From Pithys albifrons albifrons (lineage: Eukaryota > Chordata > Aves > Passeriformes > Thamnophilidae): a DNA stretch of 64,000 bases. Of the stretch, positions 11,185-26,100 are shown piece by piece (the first letter of the stretch is position 1; each line of letters opens with the position of its first letter). A program made the position numbers and the translations under genes. The stretch covers positions 16,033,001-16,097,000 of the forward strand of contig NC_092470.1 in the NCBI RefSeq assembly GCF_047495875.1, written 5' to 3'. Below the pieces are notes generated by a model. That model saw only the letters and a program-made list of their open reading frames with translations, did no database searches and had not been told where the DNA came from.

Positions 11185-14100
11185 ATCATTAATTGGTTTT
11201 AGTTTATGCTCTTCTGTCTCTCCAGTTAAAAACCAGAAATATTAGCATGCAATTGAGCCAACCAGTATCATCATTATTAAAATCAACTAACAAAATATCA
11301 TACTTTACAATTTGCAAAAAGACAACAGACTGACAATTTCTTCTCCAAATTGTATGGTAAATATATTACAGTAATGAGTGACTTAGCAGAAAGCAGGAGA
11401 GAAAAGACCACAAATAAAATCAATATTATTATAAATATTACTTGCCACAAGTAATTTGAAAAGCTCTGTTTTCATCTGAAACATTTGTTTTAAATTATAT
11501 GTTGACATAATCTGGAAATAATTATGATAGACTATTTTTAAATTAGTAGTACACAAAGGACTTTCTTCTTTATGTCCTTTTTTACATCCAGTTTCTGGTT
11601 TCTGATGTACTAAAATAGACTTGGATAAGGATCCATATATGTGTGTGTGTGCATGTAGCCACTTTTATTTATGTATTTTCTGGTTTGGACTACAGAATTG
11701 TTTTTTTTGGGAAGCAGGTGGTTTCCAACATTTGCAGAGATCTGCATGCTAAAGGAGTTATGTTTTGTATTGCAGGAAAGTATTGCTACATGTATTTTCA
11801 TGGCATTCCTTTCAGGCATCCTTTTGTGTTTGTTTCCAAAATGCTCTGAAAAAAGAAAGTGATTTGCTTTCAGAAAGAAATTGCTCCACTAAAAATAATG
11901 AATATGTTATAGCTAATGTGGAAACTCAGTATGTCAGGGTTAATGTGGAAAAATTCAGAGTAGACTGAACTGAGAGGATAAATGATCCCAAGAAGGAATC
12001 AAATGAAGCTGTGTCAGAAAGTCAAAATTTTACCAGTGTCAGGATAGTTTGGATCTCTGCTTCTCGTGAACGGTTCGGGAGAACCAGGAAACTTTTTGCT
12101 GGCTTTGGTGAATGAATCAGTTGGTGCTCGGCTAACCTATACTCACATTGACCATTTCTGGGCAAAGGATCCAGGTGCTGGTGGTGCCCCAAGCCCTGTA
12201 CCTATTATGGGGTGGCTAAGTGTCCCACGGAGGCTTGTACAAGTGGAGAACACTTATAGTTCCAGATACAAACACACACTCATGTGCTGGACGAGCATTT
12301 TGTGTGACCTCCTCTATGGGCTGTAGTAGTATTAGAGATCTCAGCTGGGACCAAAGTTTCCTTGTTGCTGTCCCAGGAAGTCTTGATAGAAATGCAAATC
12401 AAGAGTTGCAGTTTTAGCAGAGGCCTGTATGACTGGTTGACAGTCCTGGGGGTTGCCTGCCCTGTCCCTATCAGCACACAGTATCTGTAACGGGGGATTC
12501 CCCATGACTACATGCACTGTCATGTGTGTTTGTTGTTTCCCTGGTTTTATGACCAAATATAATGTTGGCTAAAGGTTGACATACAGTTCTGATGAGTGTC
12601 AGCTCTCCTTTTGAGAGGATTCATCTTACCAGATTGCTTCAGTTTGACTACCTAAATGAAAATTAAACATCCTACCCACCAGGAAAACTAATTTGGAAAT
12701 ACATTTTAACCCTAGAGCCATCTTTTACCTGAAAACTTAATTGTGTTCCTTTAAGAAGATATAATTAAGTATCCTCATGGCAGATCATCAGTTTTAACAA
12801 AGCATCTCTGGAGCAGATAGACATCATTACTAATACAATTGGAGGTGCAGGCAGGAAAATAAATTGCTTGTCATTGGGACATCATCGATATAATGAACAT
12901 CTGACATGTAGACTCTTTGTTTCAGATGATGCAGACATAGATGAGTAGGAAAAAATGTTACTAAGAGCAACACACAGGACATTGCACACTGCATCTGTCT
13001 CATGAAATGTTATTTTCTGCCAACACATCACAGTAAAGAAAGTCTGTTCTTCCTGGGAACAGATGAGAAAAATAAGGTGAAGAGACACTTTCAGGTATGT
13101 CCTGAGAAACTCTACTGAATAATGCAGTTTGAATTTCTGAGCTGTTTTATTGCATCTTGGTAGCTACTTTCATTTCAGTCAGGAAATTGGTAGCTTGCCT
13201 GTCTTTTATTTCCATTTACCGCTACAGCGAAATTGAACCTCTGATTTTTGGAACTATACCATCTCCAAAGAGGAATCAGTAGCTAACATTGTCATTCAGA
13301 CAAATACAAAGCAGAGCTGGCTCAAGTTTTGCGAAGACCTACGGGGGAAATTTTGACATGTAGAAGTAAATACCCAAATACCCTTGGCTGCCTTGGGGAT
13401 TTCCGGCAGCATCTGCAGGATGCAGGGAAAAAATTCCAGTGTTGAAAACAACTGAAAATGTTCTATGATAGTGTCCCAGTGCAGTACTCTTTAGCCTCAC
13501 TTGTTTTACGTGGATTTGAGCATGTGTTTATTTTTAAGGGTAGATGTTTAATCCAACAAGGACTCACTGCTTTTCCAAGAAGGACCATAACTCTTTTTCA
13601 TAAATTATTTGGGAAGTGAATGTAGACTCTTTCAAGTCTTTTCACTCAATATTCATTAAAAAGTTTGGATGATCTGTACTCTTTGAATCAGTTGTTTCCT
13701 ATTTAATTCACATAATGAGTGAACTAAACCACAAAATGTAATTCCTTTTCCCAGTTTTACATGACTGAAACACAATGAAGGAGAAAATTTTCACTTTCTT
13801 TACTTGGAAGAGTTTTGAATGAACAGCTGCTCACGTCAAAGGGATTAGCAAAGGGGTTTATCAACATGCTTGCACAGATCCCCATTTGTCAGGATATGTG
13901 TGAGCTAAAACCCCACAAGTCAGAGCAAAGTACAAGAAGAAACGCCACAAGGAAGTATCTTTATGCAACTAGAGAAGCTCAAAGCACTGTGCACACCCTG
14001 AGCTGATCAGGAGACATAAATAACCGTCCTCATGGAATGCGTTTGGCCAGAGAAAGCACAGTAGACAGAGTCAAAATTTACAGGGAACGTGAAAGTAATA

Positions 14101-17100
14101 CAGGATCAAAAGCTCAGATAAGTATACTAACACTTAGATGCTAACATGGATGCTCTCCAAAGTTATCCAAGCCATCTGGGCCCAGCTCATTCCCTTCATA
14201 GTGTCTGAGAAAGGGTTTTCTTACAAGGCTGCTGATGCTTCCTGTTTGACAGGCGGGGAAATACAATCCAATGAGCCTTTCTCACTGGAGTTCATAATGC
14301 TTGGTAGGAGAGAGAATTAGGAAGTGCAGAGGCAGAGCTAGAGTTTAGAACAGAATACTGTGGTTGGGATGAAGTGGGAAGAAGCGATATTGAGAAGGAA
14401 AATTAATCAAGTTTTCTAATGCCTCAGAAACATGCTAGTTTTGAAAGGTATCAGCACATGTGGGGATGGATTGCTGTGCCAGGCAGCAGCAGGATGCGCT
14501 TCTGGAACAGCAACTCGCCCACTCATTGGTCCAGCCCAGGTGATAACATCTCCCTGTGACCTGGGAATGCAGCAGGATGAGAAACTCTGCTGAAATGACA
14601 ACATGCAAACACATTTCTAAAAAGCATTTTCTATGTAAGGATGCTGTTGTCACTTCTCAGTGTATCTGGCATCTTGAAAAGGCTTGTCATCCATTGTTGG
14701 GTTTTTTTTTTAAATTAGTATGTATTTTGTTATTTTACAGGGCTCTAATTAAGCACTGGACTGCCTCCTAGCCTATCTGGCGTCACCTTATTGTTCCAGG
14801 GTAACAAGGCAGCAGCAATTGCCTTCGGTGGCAGATTAATCCATGTATGACTGTGTTGTTTTTCCTCCAAATGGAGGATTCTTTGTGTGCAAGTCTGAGG
14901 CTGTGTACACACGTGTGTGAACTCTCCAAAAGCAAACAACTTGCCTTTAGAAAGCCAAATTCCAAACACGAAACCAGCTTTGCAGCTGTGAAAGGTGTCT
15001 CTGTGTTTCATTGTTGATAAAAGTACAATCCACAGTGATTCAAACTTCAGGATGTGGTGGGAAACCAAGAAGAAAAGAAAGACGGAGAATAGGGGAGAAA
15101 GGGGAAAAAAGAGCCTTCTCCAGGAAGAGGAGTTCAGACATGCCAGATTTCTTTGGCACAGGCATTGCTGTCATGAGCCTTGCAGACATTTAGTGCTTGA
15201 GTTCCTGCTTACTTTTTGTTGGCTCTGAGCATGAAGGTTTTGAAAACAGTATCACAAAGTGTTTCAGATTGCAAAGCTGACCAGTAAGTGCCCCCAACAG
15301 CACCTCCATCATATGCTACAGGTTGACAATGCAGGTAGGAACCTGTCACCTGAGGGCTGTCACCAATCTGTCATTAGTGTGCATCTGTTCACTATGACAT
15401 AAACATCAATGATCATTTTCCTCCACTTCAGCCCTTTCTTAAACTTTTCTGGGAAAGCAGAAGGCAGCCACTGGAAGGACAGGGACTTAACACTGAAAAA
15501 GGAAAAGGGAAAATCTAGACTGGAAGCTGAATGCTAAAAGTAGGTATTGATTTCCTATCAGAGAGGTGATATGTTCAAACTTGCCACACTGTTTTAGATT
15601 GAAAGGCATTTAGAGAGTCACTGAGACTACCAGGTGTGCTGTGTTCAAATGAAATAATGCTTCAGGATTTGTTCTGAGGCCCTGGATTTCACTCCACCAG
15701 CACCAGCTGTCTGGCTCTGGCAGAGCTAGAGCAGCAGGGGTGACTTGAAGCTTGATGGCCTCAGTGTTTCTCCAGTGGGGCTGTCAGATATTTAGCTATA
15801 GGAACACAGGCATAAGGTAAGAACTAAATTTGCTGTTGTAGATAGTACCTAACTAGCAGAACAGGATTTTTTTTACTGAACATGTGTAACCTTGACTTGC
15901 AGTAAAAGAAGAGTGCCCTATAGATATATGGAGAACAGAATGATGTAAGGGAATGGAGAAAATAAGAAATTAAGCAAGTCGAGTGAAGGCTGTACAGTCT
16001 GGTCTGTGGCATTCACTGATAGGAATATTATAGGGTTTCCTGCCAGGTCTAATCAAACCTATTGAACTGACAGATGCTGATTCAGCACAGAGATTCTATG
16101 CCTGGTCTCCAGGGGAAGAATCACAAAGGTGACCCTCAGCTTCTCAGCAATGATAATCACATTCCTGGTGCTGGAAATCCAGGAACTACTCAGACAATGG
16201 AAATTAACTAAGGAAAACATTATTGATAGTGTATTATTGATAGATTTACATTGCTGCACCTTCTCCTTCAGGCCACTACAAAGGCTCAAGAGGCTCACAG
16301 CTGGAGAGAGATTGAAGCCAAACTGAGCTGCTCTGCATCAGCTTCACTGGTGATGACAGGAGTGGGACTTCAGCATCCCTGAGGCAAGCTTTGCTTCTGA
16401 GAATAGCAGGCTGTGTCCCTTTAAACTCCAAAGAGGTCACATAAGTCACAAGAGCTCTGAGTGTTTGGGAAGGACCAGATACAGGAATAATTGCACTGGT
16501 ACTACCAAGGAACCTCAGCAGACACTGACACCTGGTCTCTGCCATGTGTTGTGGTGATTTGTCTTTGTTGGCTGAGCATTCAGAGATGCTGACTGCAATC
16601 AGAGGGTATTACATCCAGCAGTGGGCACAGGGAGGAGCCGCAGACCTGGCAGAGACAGAAACATGAGCTACCTACTGCCCCTTGCTTATTCTTTGCTTTT
16701 GGCTCAGCTCTGAAGCAGCATGATACAAAATTAATATTCGATATTCAAATCTTCTTGTATGTATAGACTAATGTATGCATGTGTGGACACAACACATGTA
16801 TAACATAAATGTGTTTTTAAGTACATTTCTTGAATGGCTGTTGTTCTCTAATAGTGCTATCCCTGTATTTCCACAAATAAATGACACTATTAGATCTAAT
16901 CTCTAATTATATTCTGAAGACCTATAAACCCCCCTAACATTTCCGAATGTCTTTAATTAGAATAAAAACCAAACAACAAAACAACAAGAGGAAAAAACCA
17001 GGTTGATAGAGTCTCGTTACCCACTTGCTGATGGTTGGGAGTAGAACTGGATAAATTAGTAATTGCAAACATTTTGTGATTTTAGACCTGTCTAACTTTT

Positions 17101-20100
17101 TTTTCGGTGTCCTGCAAATATTTCTTTGTATATATTTATATTCTTTGAAATGCTGGATACATAGTTTATGTAAATCAGCACTCTGGTAATAAAGAAGTGT
17201 TTAGCTGTTAAAGGTGTTTGTGTGACACTCAGTATCCAAGTAAGTATATGCTTATACCTGGATAGCTGAAAAGACCATAAAACAGAGGGGAAAAATCAGA
17301 GATTCTCAGGAGGTCACACAGGCACTTGCCTAAATTGTTGTAAAGATGCAAGAGGGGACAATATGCCCCCCACTGCTATTTCAGTATAAAGGAATGGGTG
17401 TTCTTAATCTCTGATAATTTTTTCCAGATTATGATGCAGTTATAATTTATTTTTAATGGCATAATCTATGTTCAAGGCTATTTTACCTTTTAGCCTTTTC
17501 CTGATGATTTTCACAGCAATGTAAGAGTCCCTTGCTGTAATGCAACTGTCTCTGTGGTGAAGCGCTTCTGGTTAACTCCAGCACAGAAGCAAATCAGATC
17601 TGTGTTTTGGACAAAGAAGAAAAATCAGGAAAGAAGAATTGAATGGAGGAGAAAAATTTGATTAATGATGGACGTCTTCAGAAAGTACCATGAGACCTTC
17701 AAGATGGCAGCAGCAGCAGAGTTCCCATTGCTTGTGTATTGCCTGAACAGCATGAGTGATCTTTAAGGACAGCAGTAAGGAAGGAACTAAACAACATACA
17801 AGGTACATCAGCCCTGGAAAACAGAAGCATTGTACAAATGGTTTTGCCTTCTTATACTGGTGATAACCAACAGTGATGTGCAATTACTTCTTGTATTTGT
17901 TTTGTTGTATCTGAAACACAAAACCTTCACTTTAAACCTTGTTAAAAAGTAAAACAAGAGAATGCAGCAATTTCCAAACTATCCATTAGCTCAGCAGCAG
18001 GGCTTTCTCAGGTTGTTACGAGAGGAAAAAAAAAGAAAAAAAGTGAGTAGTTTAAACTTTTGCCTCAGGGGTTGAAAATCTATTTTTCAGGCTCTTTAAC
18101 TTCTGTCATTTTCCATGCATCTGTTTAAATTAGCTTCAGACACTGAAATAAATAGGATATATGGCCCAAGGGTCCTTGGTTTTGTCAGAAGGGACTTAGA
18201 AAGAAGTAGAGGAGAAGAAGGAAGTCTGGTTCATGAAGGCTTGCTGGGTCTTTTTGCTGACATGAAAGCAAACCTGACTGAGAGAAAGTTCATTCAATCA
18301 TTGCAAATACTTCAGTGTGCAACAAAACAATGAATGTGATGATACTGGATGGAAAGTCCAAGACAAGAGGTTGTGTGAACTTCTCCAAGTTTGAACTCAG
18401 AGTTTCAGCAAATGAAAAAAACATGAAGTATATCTGGGAAATGAGTTCAGGGAGGGGAGAAAGAGATTGTTTGCTCACAGTACAATGTGGCAAAGCAGCT
18501 GAGGCATTTGCTGCAACACATAACTGAGCACATTTGGGCATTATGAGTAATACATTTAGATCTTAGTGTCTCTTCAGGTTACAAGCCATTACTATTGATT
18601 CTAGAGAGCCAAATGAAAGGGAAACCTGGGCACTCACATATCTTAACCTCAGCTCAATAGAGCACCTCTTCTCAGCAACATTTTGAGCAATTCTGTCCTC
18701 ATAAACCCTTCTCATTACAAAATCCTGGATAATTGGTTCATCTTCTCTCAGACTATTACCAGATCATGTAAACATCTTTGTTACCAGACTCCTTTAGTAC
18801 CAGTCTCTTCTCATTTTTGCAAGAAAAATCCTTCATCACTGCTATGATGTAGAATATTTGTTTGTCATTGTTATGATACACATATATCTATGACCATAGC
18901 AAGATGCAATAGCATCTCCTCACCTTTGTAAGGCTTCCCTCACCTCCGATTTCCATAGTTTGATTCCTCGTGGCTTGGAAAAGCCTTTTCAGTCTCTGTG
19001 TTTGCAGTAGATGAGAATCACAGGATAACTTCTGCACTGTCCACTCACAGTGGTGGTGGTTCTGGTGTAGGTGTCCTACCTATCCTAACCAACTGCCTGA
19101 CCAACCACCTACCTGCCTGAAAATGACCAAAGACCAAAAACACCCAAGCTGGGACATCCCCAGAACTATTTCTGTATTTCCTCTCTAGGTCTTCTGGCCC
19201 TGCTGGCACTGTGGCCCAGAGACTTCTGGCAAGGTGACTTCATTTCTCCCTGTCTTTATAACAGTCTTCTTGGATGTATGTCAGTGACTGTCCAGTAGGG
19301 TCAATGACTCATTTATGGCATAGATGAAGATATGCAAAGAATAAGCTACAAATTTGATATGGTGGTTAAGGAGGATAATTTCTAATGCCAGGTTTTTGCA
19401 ATAAACAAATTGACACGACTCCCTACCCCCACTCTGTTTCCACTTCTACTTTCACAAATTTACATCTTTCCCTCAGTCACATCCTTCCCTAAACAGTCTC
19501 CGGTACACAGTTTTTAATTTACCCATTGTTCTTCTGTGTCCTCTATGTGCATTAATCAGGCTGTTATCAATAAGAGGAGCTTATCTCTTCTCCTTTATTT
19601 GGTCTGGAGTTGCTGATATATCCATTACCCTTATATCGAAGAAAACGATTAACAGATATTTGTGTTCATTCAATAATCAGTTTGACTTGGTTAAATGTTT
19701 GTCTCTCAAAGCACAAACCCTTGCACAGCACACCTCTGGTCCAGAATCCTTCTGAATCACCTAGAATATCCTTTAGATCAGGCAGGAAAGGCATTCCTGT
19801 AAGCAATATCACTAAAAAAATTATTTTTATGTCACACACTTACCTTGCTATTTCTGATGTTTTTTTCTCTGACACTTAAATTCAAAAATGTCTGAAATCA
19901 GCATGGAAATACAGAGACAAAAGACACTTCATCCTATTTTTCTCTAATTTGTACCTCTAGAATATTTTGTGAGAAATCAAATGCATTTCACAGCTCTCTC
20001 TGGTATGCACTATAATTATGATCAACATTTCTATATATCATAATAGTGATGGTGATAATGATGGCAACTGTTTCCACCTCTTTGCTGCAGGAAAAGAGGT

Positions 20101-20124
20101 GACTGCAACAGGATGTACTGTGAG
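11185..20124. other. noncoding stretch, no gene seen
   Basis: About 9 kb of AT-rich DNA. It holds a short (TG)n run near 11640-11652, a T run near 11701-11708, an AAACAACAAAACAACAAG tract near 16971-16988 and purine-rich patches at 15060-15135 and 18180-18225. 12640-12900 is AT-rich, repeat-free and could be a conserved noncoding element, which cannot be judged from one species. No splice-bounded coding segment stands out. Confidence 0.45.
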
Positions 20125-20148
20125 CTAGATTTATTCCTAGATTTATTC
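20125..20148. repeat. perfect tandem duplication, 2 x 12 bp
   Basis: The unit CTAGATTTATTC is present twice in direct succession. It is probably a recent replication-slippage duplication with no recognised function. Confidence 0.8.
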
Positions 20149-23100
20149 CTCTCCTCTCTCAGAGGTAAAATAGGTCAATATTCTATTATAGTCCAAACAT
20201 TATTAACTTACTGTTCTCATATATTTTCATATTCCAGTGGAAAATGCCCCATGAAAATCAAAATTGAACTTCAGAAAAAGACCTAATTTCAAGTGTAATT
20301 TTTACAGTTTCTCAATCCATATTTTCCATTTTTTTCCCTCCAGGATTTCTATGCATGTGCTTTCTGTACAGAAAGGAAAACAAAACTTGAGGACTGAAAA
20401 TGGAAAGAAACAAAAGAAGATCTTGGTGCTTGTGCTTCTTTGTATTGTGTAAAAAAAGAAATCCACAATGCATTTCCCCAAACAAATTAAATATTAATAT
20501 TTATTGCAATACATGCCCCTTTTTGATAGGTGTGTCTTTCCTGGAGTTGTGTTGGAAGCCATGTAGTCCAACATCTTAGCCCTATCTTTGGGAGAAGAAA
20601 AGAAAATGCCAGTGTGAGAGTATTTTCTGTGCAGAGCAAACCTCTTACTAGGCAGCCACATATATTAAAGGAGAAGCACTATAAATGTCTTGTCTGTTTC
20701 TTTGGATGACTTAACAGGGAGCATCCTTGGGTTTCTGCTACCTTCTCTGACAGAAGAGAAACTGCAGGGAAGGAAAGAAATTCTTCTGTCTGTGTCCAAG
20801 TTTAAGGCAAGCTGTAAAAAAAGAATGAAAACACACTGAAAAATTAATATCTCACTTCAGCAAGGTGTAAATCATTATGTGCAACATTTTGGATAATTCA
20901 CCATGTTTCCTGAGCTTATTCACCCCCCTCACTCCTTTCTCTGCTGTACCTCAAGCTGTAGACCTACTTTTGCTTCTGCTACCTGGAGAATAAATCAGGT
21001 GTGGAAGCACTGGAGGTCCAGTACTGGAGAAATGCTGGTGTGAAACTGGGCTGAGTAGATCCACATCACTTACTGGGTGTTACAGGTCCGCAGGTCACTG
21101 CAAACACCTCAGGCTGGTGATAAGTAGCACATCATGAAAAATCCATAAGAAACACAGACACTTTTTAGATGAAATGGCTGGACTTTGGGGTTGATGGCCA
21201 GGGCAATGGGAAGAAGAGAAACAAATATAGTGCTTTCCAAGGAGCAGCCTTCGTTCTGTCCTCAGCCTGAGTATGGAAATATATTGCTCCTCACTGTAAA
21301 ATAAAGCTGTGATTTTATTATTAAAACTAGGAGCAATCAATGTCTTAGCCTTTTGATTTAAATATAGCAAGAGAAATTTTAGGATTAAGTATATTAATTG
21401 CTCCACTGATATGTGACATTTGGTGTTGAGCGTCAAATATTTGAAAGCAGTCGCTATTTCCTTCTACTCACAATCTACTACAGAAGCAATTAATTATAAA
21501 CACAAACCAGAGTCAGGAGAGAGAAAATGAACAGCTGGAGTAGGTATCAAAAGGAGAGAAGTGTGAGGAAATGAAATGGAAAATACATATAATCACATCT
21601 GCTGTAAATGTAACAAGAAGGAAAGTATGACAAATATCACTGATAATGCACAAAATTATGAAATCATGTTTTCACACTCTTATGAGGTTGGTTTTTTTTT
21701 TCATCCTGCCAATCATTTCCTCTTTGTTGGACTCTGAGAGAGGAGGGTAAACAAAGACATCAGATAAATAGCGAGAGGTGGCTAGAAATGGCTAATGCCA
21801 AAATAATGATAGCTCAGACTTTCTCTTCATGCTTTGCTTGAGCTCCAGCTCACACTTATGGAATTAATTATTCTATTGTGGATATTGTTTGTCAAGCACC
21901 ATTCACAGGAGCTCTCATTGCCCCAGAGCTGTGTAGCTAAATCATGGTTATGGAACTAAATTGGCAAACTCTTCAAACTTACTTGAAAACCAAGTATGCG
22001 GTCAAAGGTACAGGTGAAAAGGCTGAATGGGCTGATGAAAGGTATTCCCCAAATGAAGGAAATCCTGTCCAGATGAAGAGGTCACTTCATCTGCAAGCCG
22101 TAGGCATTGCAGGGATAATAATCCCCAGGTTCAAGCGTTAATGGGAGAATAAAAGACAAATGGAGCCATTTGTCATTTATTTCCAAATAAATGCACGTTT
22201 ATTATGAACAAAACCTTCACCCTGTCTCAACAGGCAGATCCTAGGGGGTAATTTCAGGTCAGTTTTCCCTGGTGAGTGCTTGCTCCAGGTTTATATGGGT
22301 TTCTGCTTTACTTCTTCTAAGTACAGCATTGGGCTGTTCAGAAATGGGCATTTACTGCTCTCACTTTTGGTGAACAAAGCTCTGTGTAACAATTCCATGT
22401 AGTTTTCCTGTAAGAAAATTTCCTTAATGTAACACGAAAACCTCCAGTGATGCTGTGGACTGTGAAGGAAGCCCATATAGGTGTGTTTTTACTACCTTGA
22501 CACAAGTCTAGGAATGATGTGGACACACGAAGGCTGAAGTTGAATTAGCCAAGATGGAAATGACATCCATTAATTGATTAAAGCATTTTGCTGATATATA
22601 GAGAGGAACACCTGGTTCTGACAGAGAATTGTTGGACCTGCCCACCTGTGGGCAGGAGAGATGTCCTGGTGACTCCCACCCCCATGCACCAGACTAGGAA
22701 GGGCTAAAGGGCACCATTTTTTTTTTTTTTTGCAATCAAGCAGCTGAGAGAGGCAGAGTTAGCCAGTGTGATTAACCCATAGGGGCTGGGGCAAAAGGGA
22801 GGTTTGGTTTGCCTGGACAGGGGGAGTTTGTAGACTGTGTTACCTTGAGGAAGACTTAGAGGACTCCTTGGCTGGGCCTACCAGCTGTCCTGCTCCATCC
22901 CAAGGGCAGCTTCTCACAGAAAGGAACTAAGAATGGCTATTTTTTTAAAGGTGAGTAATTTTTAGGTTTAAAGACAATGTTTATCTTCCTGAGCTATGAT
23001 AGAGCTGCTTTCTAATCCTTGAGTTGAAGCCTGGTCTATGTTTTTCGGCTGCTAGAGATTTCCTAGGTTGGCTACTTTGCAGGGCAGTGGAGCAACAGGT

Positions 23101-26100
23101 GCTCCAGCTCATTTCCACTAAGTCCCATCTTATTTCCCTTCCTTGGCAATACTGGGACAAGAGAGAAATAACAACAGCTCTTCAGCTGCCTGGGCTTTTT
23201 GTGAGCCTCCATGTGCTGAGGTCAAGCTGTTGGGATGCTTGGTGTAGGTATCTGAATGTGAACATCTGAAAGCCGTGGAAGTGGGATGAGAGGAGGGTTC
23301 AGAGCTCTAGAACAGTTTGATGCTCTTGAGGAGAAACAGCCAGATCATCCTCTGATCATTGCTGAGATTGGAGGGTCTGAGTTTCCTGTGGAGCAGTGGT
23401 GGTAATGAAGGCAGGGGCTGGAGTACTGATGGACTTCTCTTTTCACGTTTCCAGTGCTCACCAGTAAAGTGTTTGAGGGCCCTCCAGAGGAGAGGAAGAA
23501 AAAAACATGAACAAGAAAACTAAAACAATAAACAATCTGGTTTCTCTAGTCCATTGCTGCAAAGCAAATCAGTGCCTCTGTTATGTGGTGATAAGGAGAA
23601 TTTGGTATACAAATACACTTGAGTTTCTGGTTTCCCAAAGAATCTAAATAGGAGGCAAGGTAATAACTAAAAAAAGAAATGCAAGCAAATCCTTGTAAAG
23701 CTCCAGGTTTGTGGCCTGTTTTGCTGTTTCCCCACCTGCTTAAGCCCAGCACACCTTCAAACATTCCTGGCTGAGGTAGATATTAAAAAAAACAAACAAA
23801 CCATGTCTAATTTGGATTCGTAGAGCCCAATCCTATCCTAAACAAACAATGCTGCCTGGAATTGCTTGCCAGAGAGTTGGCATATCTTGCAGATTAGCTA
23901 ACACTAACAATAAAGTGTTTCAAGAAGGAGAAGAGGCTGAACTTGGCCTTTGTTCACCAGGTGGAATGCCAGTATGGGGATGTGTGCCCCTCTGAGCTTC
24001 TCCTCACGGAGACTAAGGATTTGCTGATAGCAGGTTGCTCGACCCCAGCACTGAACCCTTTGTGGAAGTAGGCTGCAAGCTGAGCTGGGAGAATAATTCC
24101 ACTACAAATTGCTCCAAGTGTTAAAGCTCCAGGGAGCAGATTTAATAGCTGCCTTCAACTCCTACCTTGGTTCAGCAGACTCTGGTTTATAGGCACAGCT
24201 GGATGATGGTGAGAGAAGCCAGGGAGGGGAGGCTATCCTGCACTTAAATTTGTGGAAAAAATAGTTTGCAATTGTCCAGGCTTTTTTTTGTGTCGATTCA
24301 TCACTGTAAGTTTAGATGCATGGAGGAGAGGTGCAGGCTTGGAGTGAGGAACCTCAGTCCAGCTTGCCTGGATCAGGAATGTGGGAACCAGCACCAGCCA
24401 GAACTTACACGCTTTAGAAACAGCAAAAAAAAGTTTCAGCAGCTTGGTTTGGAATTTGGGTGGCCATGTGTAAACACCAGCTTAGCTTTTTTGGGGGTGG
24501 TGGAGAAGTTAGGATTTCAAGCTTACATTTGTCTCAGATTTCAAATGGTGGAAAGGGGAGGGTGTATAAATGCTAACTCAGCAAAATAAATGGTTCACAC
24601 AGAAAAAACAATGTCAGGAGTGAAACCTGACTCGCTGAGAGCCTCTTGTGTACTAAGTGCATGTGCTGCAGTGACAGGAGAATATCCCTGCTGCCCCCAT
24701 AGCAACACAATCAAAATGCTACTTATTCAAGTATTTAGAGATCAAAATGCCAAGAGGAAAGGAACAAAGATATCTCTCTGAAGATATAAGTGGAAGCTGA
24801 AGTTTCAAGTATCAGCTTGGGGAGTGTGAAAGGCAAACAGGAGTGGTCCTTGCTGGAAGCCCAGCCCAGCACATCTGCCTTATACCTGCACAACAGTTCC
24901 GCTGACTGCTGGGCAGTGTTGGCATCTCCTTTTGTGAGGGAGTTGCCATCTCAAATGGATCCATGGGGTATAGCTGGGAAGGAAGTACCTTAGGATCATC
25001 TGTTTCTGTTAGCTTGTGTGGAAATGCTTACCTTGCCTAGCAGGCTTTGCCAAGCCTCACTTAGAAAACACTTTCTTGATGTTCCCAGTATTTGTTTCCA
25101 TTTTCCTCCCACCCATTCTTGTCTCAAATGGCAGGATCATTCTCCAAATCTCAAAGCTGGTGAGCATGGACTAGCAGTGCTCTTGCCAGTATGCGTTCCT
25201 CTTGCCTTCAGCCCAGGTTTGGGTGCCAGTTCTCTTTCACTGAGAAATAAAAAAAAGAGTGTAGTCCTGTAATGCCCACAGAAAGGCTTGTGATGGTGGA
25301 ATGGGCTCTGCCCCTCACTTCTATCAAAATCAGTTCTTAGCAAGAATAAAAGTTCTTCCTTTTGCTTCTGAGCCATGTGACTTCTCCAGGTCCAAATCTT
25401 TTAATTGCTCAGCTGTTGTTAGCCATTAAAAATGGTCAGAAGTTGGAAAAGTTGAGGCAAGGGGAAATATTAGGAACACACTTTCAAAAAAGAAGTTCAA
25501 GCCACCAAACAAAACATCCCATAGTATAAACAGCTGCACCAAACAGACAGGTTGTTCAGATAGCAAAAATACTCCCTGCTTATCTAATACCTCTTCAGAC
25601 CATTTCTAGATGCCCAAGGCTGTGCAAGTTTCCACTTGCTTGTTCATAAGCTTGGCCGCATTTTCTGTTTTCCAGCCCCTGATCCTGTGCCAGGGTTCAG
25701 TGATGCTCCCAGTTCAGAACTGTGGACCTGCCTGCACAGGCTGGGCATGTGGGAACGGGGCAGGGCCCCCTGCAAACCCACCCAGCCAGGTGTGCCAGGA
25801 GTGTGCAAAAGCCACGGGTGATTAAAAGGCAAGAGAATGCAAACCCATCATGTTATGTTGTGACTGTCACAGCTGTGCTGACATCTAAAGCAGTTCCTGA
25901 GCTCATGTGTCTCATAGCTGGCTTTGTCCATTCCAAAGGGGGTGAAAGGCTTGAGGCATCAGTGTTTTATCCCTTGTGGGGAGCAGTGAGCTGTCTTCCA
26001 GCAAAGGGCTCCTTCCAGGTCCAGGTGGAACCTGCTGGCTGGCCACAGGGAGCTGTGGGAGCTGCAGGGCTCAGACCCAGGGCAGGGAGGCTACGCCATC

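Noticed and set aside
602..14181. Near-identical 21-mers GTTATCCAA..ATCTGGGCC at 602 and 14161 as evidence of a dispersed repeat
   Set aside because: Only 21 bp match (two mismatches) with unrelated flanks; about that level of match is expected by chance in 64 kb.
20540..20590. CR1-like TTGGAAGCC...TAGTCCAACATC text
   Set aside because: Too short and diverged; no other CR1 blocks in order on either side.
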